Source: Bradyrhizobium daqingense (GTDB taxonomy: Bacteria > Pseudomonadota > Alphaproteobacteria > Rhizobiales > Xanthobacteraceae). From it: a stretch of 64,000 nucleotides of DNA. This document shows, in pieces, positions 11,193 to 19,473 of the stretch. The stretch is taken from positions 1,612,001 to 1,676,000 of the forward strand of contig NZ_CP088014.1 in assembly GCF_021044685.1 (NCBI RefSeq), in the 5' to 3' direction. The notes beneath the pieces are model-generated. The model saw only the letters and a list, made by a program, of their open reading frames with translations, did no database searches and was not told the DNA's origin. A program made the position numbers and the translations under genes. Each line of letters starts with the position of its first letter. Within the stretch, counting starts at the first letter, position 1.

Positions 11193-11675
11193 AACCATCT
11201 CAGGATTCGCGATTTCCTGGAATCGGCCGGCCATCATCGCGGGGCTCTTCGAGGAACGCTTCGCGCGCGGCGCATTCGACAAGCACATCGCGCAAAATCC
11301 AGACGTCGCCGCGCTTTGCAGTCATGATGTCAGCAGGCCTCTGGGGCGCATCAGCAACGGCACCCTCAAACTACGTTCGGATAACGTCGGACTCTACTAC
11401 TCGTTAGAGCCGCATCCTGATGCGCCTTTAGGGCAGGAGGCCTTGGCACTGTCAACGAGGTGAGCGTGTCGTTTACTCCAGTTGTCGAGGAGTGGGACGA
11501 CGGTGGCGACATTCCGAAGCGCCTCATCACCGAGGCCAAACTTTTCGAGATCAGCTTGGTCCTGTGGGGAGCCTACGGCAAGGACACCTCAGCTCAGATC
11601 AGTCGAGCATCCAGCAACAACCAGGCAGCACGACGGCGCGTTGAAGCGAAGATGCGGGCCCGCGGCATCCTTTAA
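11185..11675 (+). pseudogene. HK97-type prohead protease, frameshifted
   Basis: The first frame (11185-11463) contains the hallmark start of the family, WNRPAIIAGLFEERFARGAF, then SHDVSRPLGR. The second half of the domain is in another frame from about 11440 (SVSFTPVVEEWDDGGDIPKR, ITEAKLFEISLV) to TAA 11675. The usual segment between them (typically RGDVSGMS-like) looks shortened, so an indel of more than one base is likely. In intact phages this protease matures the capsid. Here it is inactive unless recoded. Confidence 0.8.
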
Positions 11676-11776
11676 GCGCAGGGGGAGGGGTGGGTCAGAT
11701 CCCTCCCACTGCCGCCACTAGCTACCGGCGGCCCCCCATTTCACGCGCATCTGCAATTCGGACCCCCAGGGGCAAA

Positions 11777-12142
11777 ATGCCACGACCAAGAAAGCCGGCC
11801 GCCAAGGCGCTGGTTGAAGGCCGGCACATCATCAATGCTGGCCGCTATAAACGCAACGATCCAACCGGTGCCGAAATCGGCGCTCCACCCACTTGGCTAA
11901 ACGAGCAACAGGCCAATGCATGGCGTGAATTCGCCAGCGAGTTGCCATGGCTCAATGCATCTCACCGTTGTCTTGTCTCCATCGCATCAGTCTTGCGCGC
12001 TCGCCTGCAAAGCGGCGCGGAGATGGGTACAAAATCGCTCAGCCTACTGAGGCTGTGCCTAAGCAGTATGGGCGCGACACCGGCCGATGCGAGCAAGATC
12101 AGTTGGGCGCCGGCAGAGGAGGCGGACGATTTACTTGACTAA
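11777..12142 (+). CDS. Phage terminase small subunit, P27 family
   Basis: 121 residues from ATG 11777 (agggg upstream), beginning MPRPRKPAAKALVEG. The sequence QQANAWREFASELPWL and the end LLRLCLSSMGATPADASKIS followed by an acidic tail match the typical close of P27 small terminases, which recognise the phage genome for packaging. The large subunit that should follow is absent: a minus-strand DUF3892 fragment and a tail-fibre gene come next, so this is a deletion junction. Confidence 0.72.
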   Translation: MPRPRKPAAKALVEGRHIINAGRYKRNDPTGAEIGAPPTWLNEQQANAWREFASELPWLNASHRCLVSIASVLRARLQSGAEMGTKSLSLLRLCLSSMGATPADASKISWAPAEEADDLLD

Positions 12143-12145
12143 AAC

Positions 12146-12320
12146 TCACGGACACTCCGGCAGAGCTAGTAGGTTATCGTTGTAGTAGCCGTCAGCGTGA
12201 GTTCGAACATATTTTCCGTTCGGGCCGCTAACGACGCCAACGTCCGCGCGCTTACCGCCGACCAACGTAAAGAATGTATTGGTCCCGTTCTCGATCGATC
12301 GAATGACCTCCGATCTCGGC
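12146..12320 (-). pseudogene. DUF3892 protein, 5'-truncated
   Basis: The minus-strand frame reads RSEVIRSIENGTNTFFTL, KYVRTHADGYYNDNLLALP and ends ECP. This is the close of the small DUF3892 family, also present intact at 16193-16477 (ending LLSLAECP). The upstream part runs into the tail-fibre gene on the other strand near 12310-12330, so the N-terminal half is missing. A short version from a GTG inside the junction cannot be excluded. The function of the family is unknown. Confidence 0.6.
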
Positions 12321-13624
12321 CACACCAACCACACGCCTCCGAATGCGACATACTGGCAATTGCTGGCGTCGAAGGGGGATGCTGGCGCCACGGGCTCAAC
12401 CGGTGCTGCGGGGGCCAACGCCCCCACGTATGGCGGCACTTCGACCACGTCGCTCGCTATCGGCACCGGATCCAAAGCGTTCACCACGCAGGCCGGCCTC
12501 GCCTATCAGAATGGCGCTCGCGTGCGGGCTAGCTCGGCGGCGAACACGGCGAATTGGATGGAAGGCCTCGTCACCTACAGCGGCACGACGCTGACCATGA
12601 CGTCCGACAAGACCGGCGGCAGCGGCACGCTCGCGGACTGGAACTTCAACGTGGTGGGCCAGCCTGGGGCTGGTGATCTGTCGAGCGCCAACAATCTGTC
12701 GGACGTGGCGAGTGCTCAAACGTCACGTGGCAATCTCGGGGTTCTGTCTCCGCCGCAAGGTCGCCTGACCCTGGTGAGCGCAACGCCCGTGATGACGACG
12801 ACGCAGAGCGCCAAAACGACGCTGTACTATGCGCTCTACAACGGCAATCAGGTGCCAATCTATGACGGCACCAAACTCACGATGACGACATTTGCCGAGT
12901 TGTCGATCGCGACGACCGACATCACCAAGAACCCCGCGGCGATCGGCGCCAGCAAGGTCAATGACTGGTTTGTCTGGAACGACAGCGGTACGCTGCGGCT
13001 GCCTCACGGTCCCGACTGGACAAGCGACACGGTGCGCTCGGCTGGAACGGCGTTGGGCCAGGTCAATGGTATCTGGCTCAACAATCAAGCCATCACCAAT
13101 GGGCCGGCAGCGTGGCGCGGAGGCACCACGCGCAGCAATGCATCGTCGCAACTTGATTGGATTCTTGGCGGTTCGGGGTCTGGCGGTGTGGCTGGGTACC
13201 TCGGCGTGTGGGATGCCTATAACCGCGTGACGGCATCCGCAGCGGCGATCGATAGCGGCCTCGCATACACCTATTCCAGCGCGACCGTGAGGCAGGCGAG
13301 AGCGTCCGCAGGCAATCAGGTGTCGGCTGTATTCGGGCTGGCCGAAGATGCGACGCAGATTTCGTATGCATCACGCATTGGTCTGGTCACGAACTCAGCA
13401 GCCGCGGTTTCCGGTATTGGCGTGGATGCGACCAACGTTTTCATTGGTCAGGGGGTTCTTGCAGGCGGACGAATACTACTCAGGTCGGTGGAGCAGCCGC
13501 GTACGCGGCTCCGCCACTATTGGGTTTGCACGTGTTCTCAGCCAACGAACAGGGCGATGGCACCAACGCCAACAACATCAACGTGGCAGGTCAGAACGCG
13601 CTTAGCGTCCTGGCGAGGATGTAA
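12279..13624 (+). pseudogene. Phage tail fibre / collagen-like protein, truncated and frameshifted
   Basis: From 12325 the frame shows the typical tail-fibre pattern: HTNHTPPNATYWQLLASKGD, then a Gly-Ala-Thr triplet stretch (AGATGSTGAAGAN) and receptor-binding-like repeats. The N-terminus is lost at the junction with DUF3892. Near 13470 the frame breaks: the open frame goes on as Arg/Thr-rich nonsense, while a shifted frame reads TTQVGGAAAYAAPPLLGLHV and SVLARM to TAA 13624. Both lesions make a working fibre unlikely. Confidence 0.75.
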
Positions 13625-13725
13625 GATCGGTGCCACCCGTATGGCCTGCGGACGCGCGTCGCGACAAGCCATTCTTTTGTCGGAGTCGCGCACTACTTTT
13701 CATTTTTGAAAAATGGAGAAGTAAG

Positions 13726-13929
13726 GTGGCAATTGGGACAGTGAAGTGGTTCAACCCAACAAAGGGGTATGGGTTCATTCAACCGGATTCCGGCGGCAAT
13801 GACGTCTTTGTCCACATCTCCGCGGTTGAGAAGGCTGGTTTTACTTCGCTCGCAGAGGGCGCAAAAGTCAGCTTCGACATCGTGAAAAATCGCGGAAAGG
13901 AGTCGGCGGAAAATCTACGAATCGAGTGA
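13726..13929 (+). CDS. cspA: Cold-shock protein, CspA family
   Basis: 67 residues from GTG 13726 with ggagaagtaag upstream. RNP1 is visible as KGYGFIQ and RNP2 as VFVHIS, with GTVKWFN at the start. CspA-type proteins melt RNA structure and act as translational helpers in the cold or on growth change. An intact housekeeping-type gene within phage debris; phage-borne cold-shock genes are common in rhizobia. Autogenous or cold regulation is usual for the family but not shown here. Confidence 0.93.
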   Translation: MAIGTVKWFNPTKGYGFIQPDSGGNDVFVHISAVEKAGFTSLAEGAKVSFDIVKNRGKESAENLRIE

Positions 13930-14013
13930 TGCACCACCCATTGTGTTGCTCAACAGAAAGGCCGCAGTGGTACGCCGCTGCGGGCGGCCGAGGAGATCGA
14001 TCGGAATCGGCCG

Positions 14014-14094
14014 ATGGATAAGGCGCTATTGTTCGCGTGGGCGTGCGCTCTAATCCTCTTGGTACTGTTCGTCGCGCTGTACCTTCCTTGGTAG
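14014..14094 (+). CDS. 26-residue putative membrane micropeptide
   Basis: A short acidic/basic start (MDK), then one hydrophobic segment and the end LFVALYLPW. The ending matches the micropeptide at 2844-2939 (LFVALYPPW). Gaggag lies about 18 nt upstream, which is far for a ribosome site. It follows cspA on the same strand. It would insert as a single membrane span. Function unknown. Confidence 0.35.
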   Translation: MDKALLFAWACALILLVLFVALYLPW

Positions 14095-14204
14095 TAAGTT
14101 GCCGATGGCGACTCGCCACGGCGCTGCCTGCGATCCGAGACTGATTGCCAAGTCACCGCCCACAATCCTGGTAGTTGCTCTAGGGCATTCGTCCGGAGGA
14201 TACG

Positions 14205-14320
14205 TTGCCCGGTCAGCTTCTCCCTCCCTTGAGGCTGACCGGGCGAAGTTAGTGGCGCGCGCGATAGGGACAGCGCTTTATCGGTCCACCCCAAAGCACC
14301 GAGTCACGTGGCCGCTAACG
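14205..14320. repeat. Two-stem dispersed repeat, copy 1
   Basis: It contains stem 1 (gcccggtcagc / gctgaccgggc), then gaagttagtggcgcgcgcga followed by tagggacagcgctt, and closes with stem 2 partner ccgagtcacgtggccgctaac. gttagtggc pairs with gccgctaac allowing one G-U pair. Copy 2 at 16633-16745 keeps both stems but has a different loop in stem 1. Confidence 0.65.
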
Positions 14321-14545
14321 TTCCCGCTGTTTAGGTCGCGCGGCTGCCACCGTGAGCCCGGTGTGATCCTTGAGGCTATCGATTACCTTGAGCGCGGCTT
14401 CGAGTTCATCTCGAAGACGCTTCGTAATCCGCAGAATGCCGCTCGCGAGCTCCTCGCGGCTGATTTCTGCACCGTGAGCAACTTTTTCTTCGAGGTCGCG
14501 TATAGCTTCGTCGATCTTGTGCAGCGAGAATGTGCTAGGCATCAT
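14315..14545 (-). CDS. Small helical hypothetical protein
   Basis: 76 residues, mostly heptad-like helix (KIDEAIRDLEEKVAHGAEI, LRDELEAALKVIDSLKDH). It starts with ATGATG at 14545, which overlaps the stop of the upstream gene (14535-14906), so the two form a coupled minus-strand pair. The tail (TVAAARPKQRER) runs into the repeat element. No known family. A partner or accessory to the upstream gene is likely. Confidence 0.55.
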   Translation of the reverse strand: MMPSTFSLHKIDEAIRDLEEKVAHGAEISREELASGILRITKRLRDELEAALKVIDSLKDHTGLTVAAARPKQRER

Positions 14546-14906
14546 CCGGCTCCGTCCTGATTAAGGGGCCGGCATCCGCCGACCCGCAGCGTAAAAATGC
14601 GTCCGCTACACGGTTTAGTAAAGCGGGTGGTGTTGCGGGAAAATCTGTCCCCATCTCGCGTCTGAGCGCCTCGAATTCGGATAAGGTCGAAAGAGGGCAA
14701 TCCGCCACCGCGTCCATTTTTGAGCAGATAACTTCAACCCGGGATCGCCAATCGGCCAGCTGTTCTTCAGTTCGCTGTGGCGCGTACGTGTCTTCTGCCG
14801 GTGTATGGCTTGGCCTACGGACGTAGTCCGTGAATGCTTGGATTGCCGCTACCACTTCGGTCCTAGGCACGGCGGTTACTCCTATGAGCGGAGCCAGCTC
14901 GAACAT
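14535..14906 (-). CDS. Hypothetical protein, first gene of a minus-strand pair
   Basis: About 123 residues from ATG 14906 (MFELAPLIGVTAVPRTEVVA). The frame stays open further upstream, but that part has unlikely composition and covers a hairpin. The C-terminal half is helical with conserved-looking Trp/Cys residues (LADWRSRVEVICSKMDA). It ends PDDA with the stop inside the start of 14315-14545. I do not recognise it. Confidence 0.5.
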   Translation of the reverse strand: MFELAPLIGVTAVPRTEVVAAIQAFTDYVRRPSHTPAEDTYAPQRTEEQLADWRSRVEVICSKMDAVADCPLSTLSEFEALRREMGTDFPATPPALLNRVADAFLRCGSADAGPLIRTEPDDA

Positions 14907-15041
14907 TTGCAGGCCGAGCACTTTGATATGGCATGCACGCGGGGGCGCGACAACCCACTGGTACTGGTAGGTGCTTCCAGTCCTTCTCAGCGATACTCCT
15001 TGGTGGCACCAGGGGGGAATTTTGGGCCCCTCGGGAGCAAA

Positions 15042-15083
15042 GGTGGCCAGCCCTGCCAATCCAAGGGGCGAAGGCTGGCCACC
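15042..15083. repeat. 11-bp inverted repeat
   Basis: ggtggccagcc (15042-15052) pairs perfectly with ggctggccacc (15073-15083) around 20 nt. It lies upstream of the minus-strand pair at 14906, so it could be an operator or attenuator for it, or a terminator for anything reading from the right. Confidence 0.5.
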
Positions 15084-15250
15084 ATCGCTTGCGACGTCAC
15101 CACACAGGGTAGCTACAGGCCAATGGATGCACATATTCGAGCAGCAAATCACGTCCCTGCGGTCCCAAGCGCTTGCGGTGTTTGCAGCCAATCAGGCCAG
15201 CGCGGCCGATCAGTCTTTGAGCCAAGCAGATCGCCAAATCGCGACGTCTA

Positions 15251-15379
15251 ATGCCGAGGAGGCTCGACAGCTTGAAACCCAACCTCGGGCCGAAGGAGGC
15301 GCGGAAGATCGCTGCACGCATACGCGCTCTTCTAGGAGAGCCGCGTGTGTGCCAACCGGTTCGGGTGGCATGCCTGTGA
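15251..15379 (+). CDS. Possible 42-residue basic peptide
   Basis: ATG 15251 opens MPRRLDSLKPNLGPKEARKI, continues as a basic amphipathic helix (AARIRALLGEPRV) and stops at 15379. The sensible composition is the only support. There is no ribosome site, and a longer frame overlaps it in another register. Confidence 0.25.
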   Translation: MPRRLDSLKPNLGPKEARKIAARIRALLGEPRVCQPVRVACL

Positions 15380-16192
15380 GACTTTCGCCAGCGCGCCCGC
15401 GCTGCTTGCGGTGTGCGGGTTAGTCATAAAAGGCACTGGGTGCGCTCGCGATAGCTGACGAAAGGGTGACGGACTGTCTTGCTTCAATCACGACCGACAG
15501 GCTGCCAGGACTCCAAGTCAGTCTCCGAAAGAGAGACCCCAGCACGGGCAGCATGCTGGGGCGAGACGTTGGGCTGACGCGAGCCAGAAATCGAGCCACG
15601 ACTCGATCATTATGACCGTGTAAATGTAGAGCAGCATCACGCACCGGTCAAAATCGCACTGCATGACAGTAATCGGCGGTAGGATCTTCGTTCGCGCTTT
15701 GAGGTGCAATCCGAGCAAACGCGAGAAAACGGCAGTTGCTAATCGCGCATAAGCAAATCTCACGTCCTGAAAAACGACCAAGTTGCTATCGCAACCAAAG
15801 GCTGTCCACCGGAAAGAGACGGCTTCGCTCTCCGCAAATGTCCGGTGGTTGGCTAGGTGCGAGAGGTTTTACATCAAGCGACGTAAGGAGATTTGGGAGC
15901 AGGTGCAGGCAGAAATGGCCGTTGGAGAAAGTGCGAGAATTTCTCGCACTTTATCGAAGCCGAAACGGGCCGAGGGAATAAACAATTCGCATCTGCAGCA
16001 GGCCATCTCCACTGGTGCCGGTGCGGCGAGTCTCCGCGCCGTAGCCGATTGGAACGAGCGCAAATCGTTTGACGAGCGCCGCCGCGCTGGCGGCCCTGAA
16101 GCTCCGTGTCGGGATGCGCAGGGCGGCCGGAAGGAAAAAGCGTTAGCTCGCGGAAGGGGGGTCTTAGCCGTGGAGGCCGTCGCTAGTGGGGA
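15380..16192. other. Stretch with no supported gene; contains a near-perfect palindrome
   Basis: Several overlapping open frames exist on both strands, but none has a start signal or a family match. The clearest structure is the dyad at 15928-15952. The part around 15600-15700 on the minus strand could encode a short hydrophobic peptide, but I do not call it. Confidence 0.35.
15928..15952. promoter_or_regulatory. 12-bp perfect dyad with a 1-nt centre
   Basis: aaagtgcgagaa (15928-15939), t, ttctcgcacttt (15941-15952). Perfect symmetry over 25 bp with almost no loop fits a DNA-binding site better than an RNA hairpin. Candidate operator or partition/replication site of the degraded prophage. 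Confidence 0.5.
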
Positions 16193-16477
16193 TCACGGGC
16201 ACTCAGCCAGTGAAAGAAGATTGTCTGGCTGAACGCCGTCCGCCGTTGTCTTGATGTATTTGTGCCCGTTGTGTTCGGCCACGACCACGCCAGCCATGAG
16301 TCCGTCTTCTTCGACATAGAACTCCCATTCGCCGCTTTCAATGTCTCTGATCGTCTGAACGACAGACTGCTTCCATTGACTTCCGTTTGAATATTCACCT
16401 CCGACACTTTCAATCCTCTCGTGGGGATTCATCCTGTCGGTCTTATTGATGCAGCGAACGCGTGCGAGTTTAACCAC
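16193..16477 (-). CDS. DUF3892 protein
   Basis: 94 residues from GTG 16477, with aaggagag spaced correctly upstream. It shows the full family pattern: VRCINKTDRMNPHERIESVG, then SVVQTIRDIESGEWEFYV and the close KYIKTTADGVQPDNLLSLAE. DUF3892 proteins are small, widespread in bacteria and phages, and of unknown function. A 5'-truncated relative lies at 12146-12320. The repeat copy 2 lies just upstream, where its promoter should be. Confidence 0.8.
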   Translation of the reverse strand: MVKLARVRCINKTDRMNPHERIESVGGEYSNGSQWKQSVVQTIRDIESGEWEFYVEEDGLMAGVVVAEHNGHKYIKTTADGVQPDNLLSLAECP

Positions 16478-16632
16478 AGGGCTCTCTCCTTCGTGCTGCA
16501 AAGGCTGGGTGACCAGTTTAGCGTTCAGTGGCGGCCCAGGCAGCCCAACCAATCCTGGTAGGGGCCCGGGAGGCTTTTCGCCGATACAACGCGAGGGCCC
16601 CCCGCGGGTTGATGCCCCCCCTCGGGGGCGGG

Positions 16633-16745
16633 GCGGTCAGTTTTGCAGCTCAAGGCGGTAAGGCTGACCACGGAAGTTAGTGGCGCGCGCGATAGGGACA
16701 GCGCTTCTTCGGTATGGAGGCGCCGAGTCACGTGGCCGCTAACTT
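16633..16745. repeat. Two-stem dispersed repeat, copy 2
   Basis: It contains ggtcag...gctgacc (stem 1, shorter than in copy 1), then gaagttagtggcgcgcgcga and tagggacagcgctt, identical to 14205-14320, and the closing ccgagtcacgtggccgctaac. A weaker third trace (gggacagcg...cgacgccgagtc) follows at 16763-16804. Confidence 0.65.
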
Positions 16746-16784
16746 CACCGCGGCGCGGGTGTGGCAGGGACAGCGTCGTTTCGC

Positions 16785-17063
16785 ATGTTTCGCGACGCCG
16801 AGTCGCCCCCGCGCCCCCCCCAGGACTGTTGGGCTCAAAAGGCCGATGAGCGCCGCGAGGAACGATTCTACTGGATATGCGCGCGCATTACGCTAATTGA
16901 TTTGGCCACATTTCCCCACTTAGGATTTGTGGCCGTCATCTGCATTTTTCTGATTCAGATAGTCGCACTTGCCGCCCTGGCCAGAAAATATGCTGATGAG
17001 AACATCGCGATAGCGATCGACAAAATCATCGCATCGATTTGCGACAGGTTCGGGTGGAAGTAG
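16785..17063 (+). CDS. Small membrane protein of the phage region
   Basis: 92 residues from ATG 16785 (GTG 16761 is possible). It has a charged segment (KADERREERFYW), one strongly hydrophobic span (FVAVICIFLIQIVALAALA), then a helix ending DRFGWK. The topology is like small holin-associated or spanin-like proteins, but there is no specific match. It lies convergent with the 33-residue membrane peptide at 17076-17177. Confidence 0.45.
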   Translation: MFRDAESPPRPPQDCWAQKADERREERFYWICARITLIDLATFPHLGFVAVICIFLIQIVALAALARKYADENIAIAIDKIIASICDRFGWK

Positions 17064-17075
17064 GGCGGCGAGATC

Positions 17076-17177
17076 CTATCCGTAAAAGCCAATCAAAAAA
17101 CGGATAGCAAAAAACGCCCCTGCGACTACGGCTGCCGTGATGGCTATCGCGAAACCAACCCTAAAGCTTTCGCTCAT
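17076..17177 (-). CDS. 33-residue membrane peptide
   Basis: It begins MSESFRVGFAIAITAAV and continues as a single hydrophobic span ending FLIGFYG. aggggg lies 5-10 nt before ATG 17177, a good ribosome site. Tiny single-span proteins recur in this phage region (2844, 14014). Function unknown. Confidence 0.5.
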   Translation of the reverse strand: MSESFRVGFAIAITAAVVAGAFFAIRFLIGFYG

Positions 17178-17390
17178 CAGTTCCCCCTAGGCCGCAGGCA
17201 CATCCCCCTCCGAAATTGCGTCTGCGGCCTCCGCTGCGACGGTCCGCAATCATGCCGGTCACTGCGGTAGGTGTGCGACTACAAATTCTTGTAGTTGACC
17301 AGAGAGCTGGCCCCGCAAATTCGGACAGTAGCTTGAGTGGATTTTCTGCCTGACAGCGGCGAGGATTCTTGCTGCGAATCAGGAGCGAAG

Positions 17391-17696
17391 ATGACGAAGA
17401 AGAGCCGCCGGACGCATTCTCCGGCATTCAAGGCGAAGGTTGCTTTGGCTGCGGTCAAAGGAGACAAGACACTGGCGGAGCTGGCGCAACTGTTTGATGT
17501 TCATCCGAACCAGATCACGATCTGGAAAAACCAGCTCCTGGAAGGCGCCGCCGGCGTGTTTGGGCATGACAAGACATCGGCCGAGACGCCGGTCGATTTG
17601 AAGGCGTTGCATGCCAAGATCGGCGAGCTGGCGTTGGAAAACGATTTTTTGTCCGGCGCGCTCACCAAGGCGGGCCTGCTGAGCGCAAAGCGATGA
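17391..17696 (+). CDS. IS3-family OrfA, copy B
   Basis: It begins at ATG 17391 after caggagcgaag, with the HTH_Tnp_1 fold (FDVHPNQITIWKNQLL). Same protein as in copies A and C. The stop overlaps the orfB start at 17693. Confidence 0.93.
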   Translation: MTKKSRRTHSPAFKAKVALAAVKGDKTLAELAQLFDVHPNQITIWKNQLLEGAAGVFGHDKTSAETPVDLKALHAKIGELALENDFLSGALTKAGLLSAKR

Positions 17697-18520
17697 TCGA
17701 CCGCGGTCATGATCTTTCTATCGTGCGCCAGGCGAAGGTCCTGAAGCTGGCTCGCAGCACGGTCTACTATGAACCTCGGCCAGTTTCGGCCGAGGACCTT
17801 GCCTTGATGCGTCGGCTCGATGAGCTGCATCTCGATTATCCCTTCGCGGGAGCGCGTATGCTGCGATCGTTGCTGCGGCGGGAGGGGGTATACGCCGGTC
17901 GCCGCCACATCGCGACGCTGATGAAGCGCATGGGGATCGAGGCGGTCTATCGTCGCCCGAACACGAGCAAGCCGGCTCCGGGTCACAAGATCTACCCGTA
18001 CCTGTTGCGCGGATTGAAGATCGAGCGGCCCGACCATGCGTGGGCAATGGACATCACCTACATTCCGATGCGGCGTGGCTTCGTCTATCTCGCGGCGGTC
18101 GTCGATGTGTTCAGCCGACGGGTCCTGGCCCATCGCGTCTCGATCACAATGGAGGCGGCCTTCTGCGTCGAAGCGGTCCAGGAGGCGTTGGCGAAGCACG
18201 GCAGGCCCGCGATTTTCAACACGGACCAGGGCAGCCAGTTCACCAGCCTCGAGTTCACCGATGTGCTGCTGGACGCGAAGATCGCCATCAGCATGGATGG
18301 CAAGGGCGCCTGGCGCGACAACGTGTTTGTCGAGCGGCTCTGGCGCACGGTCAAATACGAAGAAGTTTATCTCCGCGCCTACGACAGCGTGTCCGAGGCG
18401 CGAGCGTCAATTGCCAAGTATCTGGCCTTCTACAATCAGGGACGCCCTCACTCGAGCCTTGACGGGCGCACGCCCGACGAGGCTTACTTCGGCACGCAAG
18501 CTATGGTGATGGCCGCATGA
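17693..18520 (+). CDS. IS3-family transposase OrfB, copy B
   Basis: 275 residues with the DDE triad in MDITYIP, FNTDQGSQFTS and VERLWRTVKYEEV. It differs from copy A by a few residues only (for example GRPAIF in place of GRPEIF). The frame is intact, so with its clean ends this is the copy most likely to be active. Confidence 0.93.
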   Translation: MIDRGHDLSIVRQAKVLKLARSTVYYEPRPVSAEDLALMRRLDELHLDYPFAGARMLRSLLRREGVYAGRRHIATLMKRMGIEAVYRRPNTSKPAPGHKIYPYLLRGLKIERPDHAWAMDITYIPMRRGFVYLAAVVDVFSRRVLAHRVSITMEAAFCVEAVQEALAKHGRPAIFNTDQGSQFTSLEFTDVLLDAKIAISMDGKGAWRDNVFVERLWRTVKYEEVYLRAYDSVSEARASIAKYLAFYNQGRPHSSLDGRTPDEAYFGTQAMVMAA

Positions 18521-18530
18521 CCGTCGCCGA

Positions 18531-18595
18531 CGATTTTGTCGTCGCTCTGGTCGGGCTACGCCCTCCCGACGCAACGACAAAATCGTAAAGCCCCG
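18531..18595. terminator. Stem-loop behind IS3 orfB (copy B)
   Basis: cgattttgtcgt (18531-18542) pairs with acgacaaaatcg (18584-18595). The loop carries tcgggctacgccctcccga. The same structure is present in copies A and C. It could end transposase transcription or insulate the element from outside transcription. Confidence 0.55.
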
Positions 18596-18748
18596 CGTTC
18601 AGCATAACCCGGCAGGAATCCACTTAAATCCAGCGGGGCGCTGTCCAAACAACCGGGGCCAGCTCTCAGTTCGTGTTCTCTGGGCTCGAATTGCTGTCGA
18701 GCGGACCCTACGCCAGTCGCGAGCCCAATCGCCGGATGGATTGTAGCC

Positions 18749-18991
18749 ATGACGAATGAACCGGATGATCTCATCGGACGTATTGCTGAGATCGAACTAA
18801 TTGCTGAGATCGAACTAAATGAATCGGCGGCGATCTGTGTTGAGCAGATGGACGACGAAATCACGCTCGTCATTGCAAGCATTGTCGGCGTTCACTTCCA
18901 AGTGACAGTGGAGCAGGCGCTTGAGTTGTCGCGGGCCTTAGCTGTAGCTGCGGAGAATGCGGAAAAATTCCGTAAGTCAGCCAAGACGTAG
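18749..18991 (+). CDS. Small acidic hypothetical protein
   Basis: 80 residues from ATG 18749. An exact duplication of six residues (IAEIEL twice, residues about 12-23) comes from an 18-bp tandem repeat. The rest forms alternating strand and helix (DEITLVIASIVGVHFQVTVE) and ends in a helix rich in Ala/Glu. It is convergent with the gene at 18995. No family known. Confidence 0.55.
   Translation: MTNEPDDLIGRIAEIELIAEIELNESAAICVEQMDDEITLVIASIVGVHFQVTVEQALELSRALAVAAENAEKFRKSAKT
18782..18817. repeat. 18-bp perfect tandem duplication inside a gene
   Basis: attgctgagatcgaacta occurs at 18782-18799 and again at 18800-18817, adding six codons in frame to the gene at 18749. Likely a replication-slippage event. 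Confidence 0.9.
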
Positions 18992-18994
18992 CGG

Positions 18995-19234
18995 CTACTT
19001 CTTAATCGAGTGCTCTTGCATAAACCGCGCGGCCCTAACGCGCGCTCGCTCCATCATGTCTTCCTTCGCTTTCGCAGTGGCAAGCTCTGATTCAAGCCGC
19101 TCGAAGATCGGGAGATAGACTTCACCGCCTTGTGGCGACTGATCCATTAGGATCGCAAGACAATCCAAGCAACGCTCCAGTGTATCGACCGTGATTGGTT
19201 CGTCACTGCGGATCGCGAACCGTTTGGTCATCAT
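18995..19234 (-). CDS. Small conserved protein, paralogue of the IS-split gene at 4251
   Basis: 79 residues. DTLERCLDCLAILMD then YLPIFERLESELATAKAKED and MMERARVRAARF align with the split gene at 4251-5848 (DRLDAALDLIAEVMV, YVERLERELAAMQSKDD, VMTRARRRLAAR). The start at 19234 overlaps the stop of the HTH gene upstream (ATGA), so the two are one transcript. A short amphipathic helical protein; function unknown but tied to regulators of the element. Confidence 0.65.
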   Translation of the reverse strand: MMTKRFAIRSDEPITVDTLERCLDCLAILMDQSPQGGEVYLPIFERLESELATAKAKEDMMERARVRAARFMQEHSIKK

Positions 19235-19473
19235 TCGCCTACGCTGTCCGCGTCAATAGGGAGCTTGCTCCGCTCCCACTCCAATAACTCGGATAGAAGC
19301 CAGAACCTGGTGCGGCCACCGAGGCGCGTCGACGGTTGCGGAAAGGCCGCATCGCGCATGCGCCGGAATAGCCAAGTGTTCGATACGCTGCCGTAGCGCT
19401 CGCGAACTTGCTTGGCGTTGAGATACTGATCTGTCGCGAGGGCGTTGAGATCAACGGTCGACACGGGCGCCAC
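19231..19473 (-). CDS. AlpA/excisionase-type helix-turn-helix protein
   Basis: 80 residues. YLNAKQVRERYGSVSNTWLFRRMRD is the recognition helix-turn-helix, followed by the wing PQPSTRLGGRTRFWLLSELLEWE. Such small proteins direct phage or island excision or turn on phage promoters. It is the upstream gene of a 4-bp-overlap pair with 18995-19234. Compare the relative at 3434-3667. Confidence 0.75.
   Translation of the reverse strand: MAPVSTVDLNALATDQYLNAKQVRERYGSVSNTWLFRRMRDAAFPQPSTRLGGRTRFWLLSELLEWERSKLPIDADSVGE

Larger units (their letters stand above)
17303..18666 (+). mobile_element. IS3-family element, copy B (1364 bp, 3-bp target duplication)
   Basis: Same element as copy A in the opposite orientation. 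The ends agagctggcc at 17303 and ggccagctct at 18666 are intact. Target duplication CAG lies at 17300-17302 and 18667-18669. Both frames are open. I could not identify a gene at the insertion point. Confidence 0.95.
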
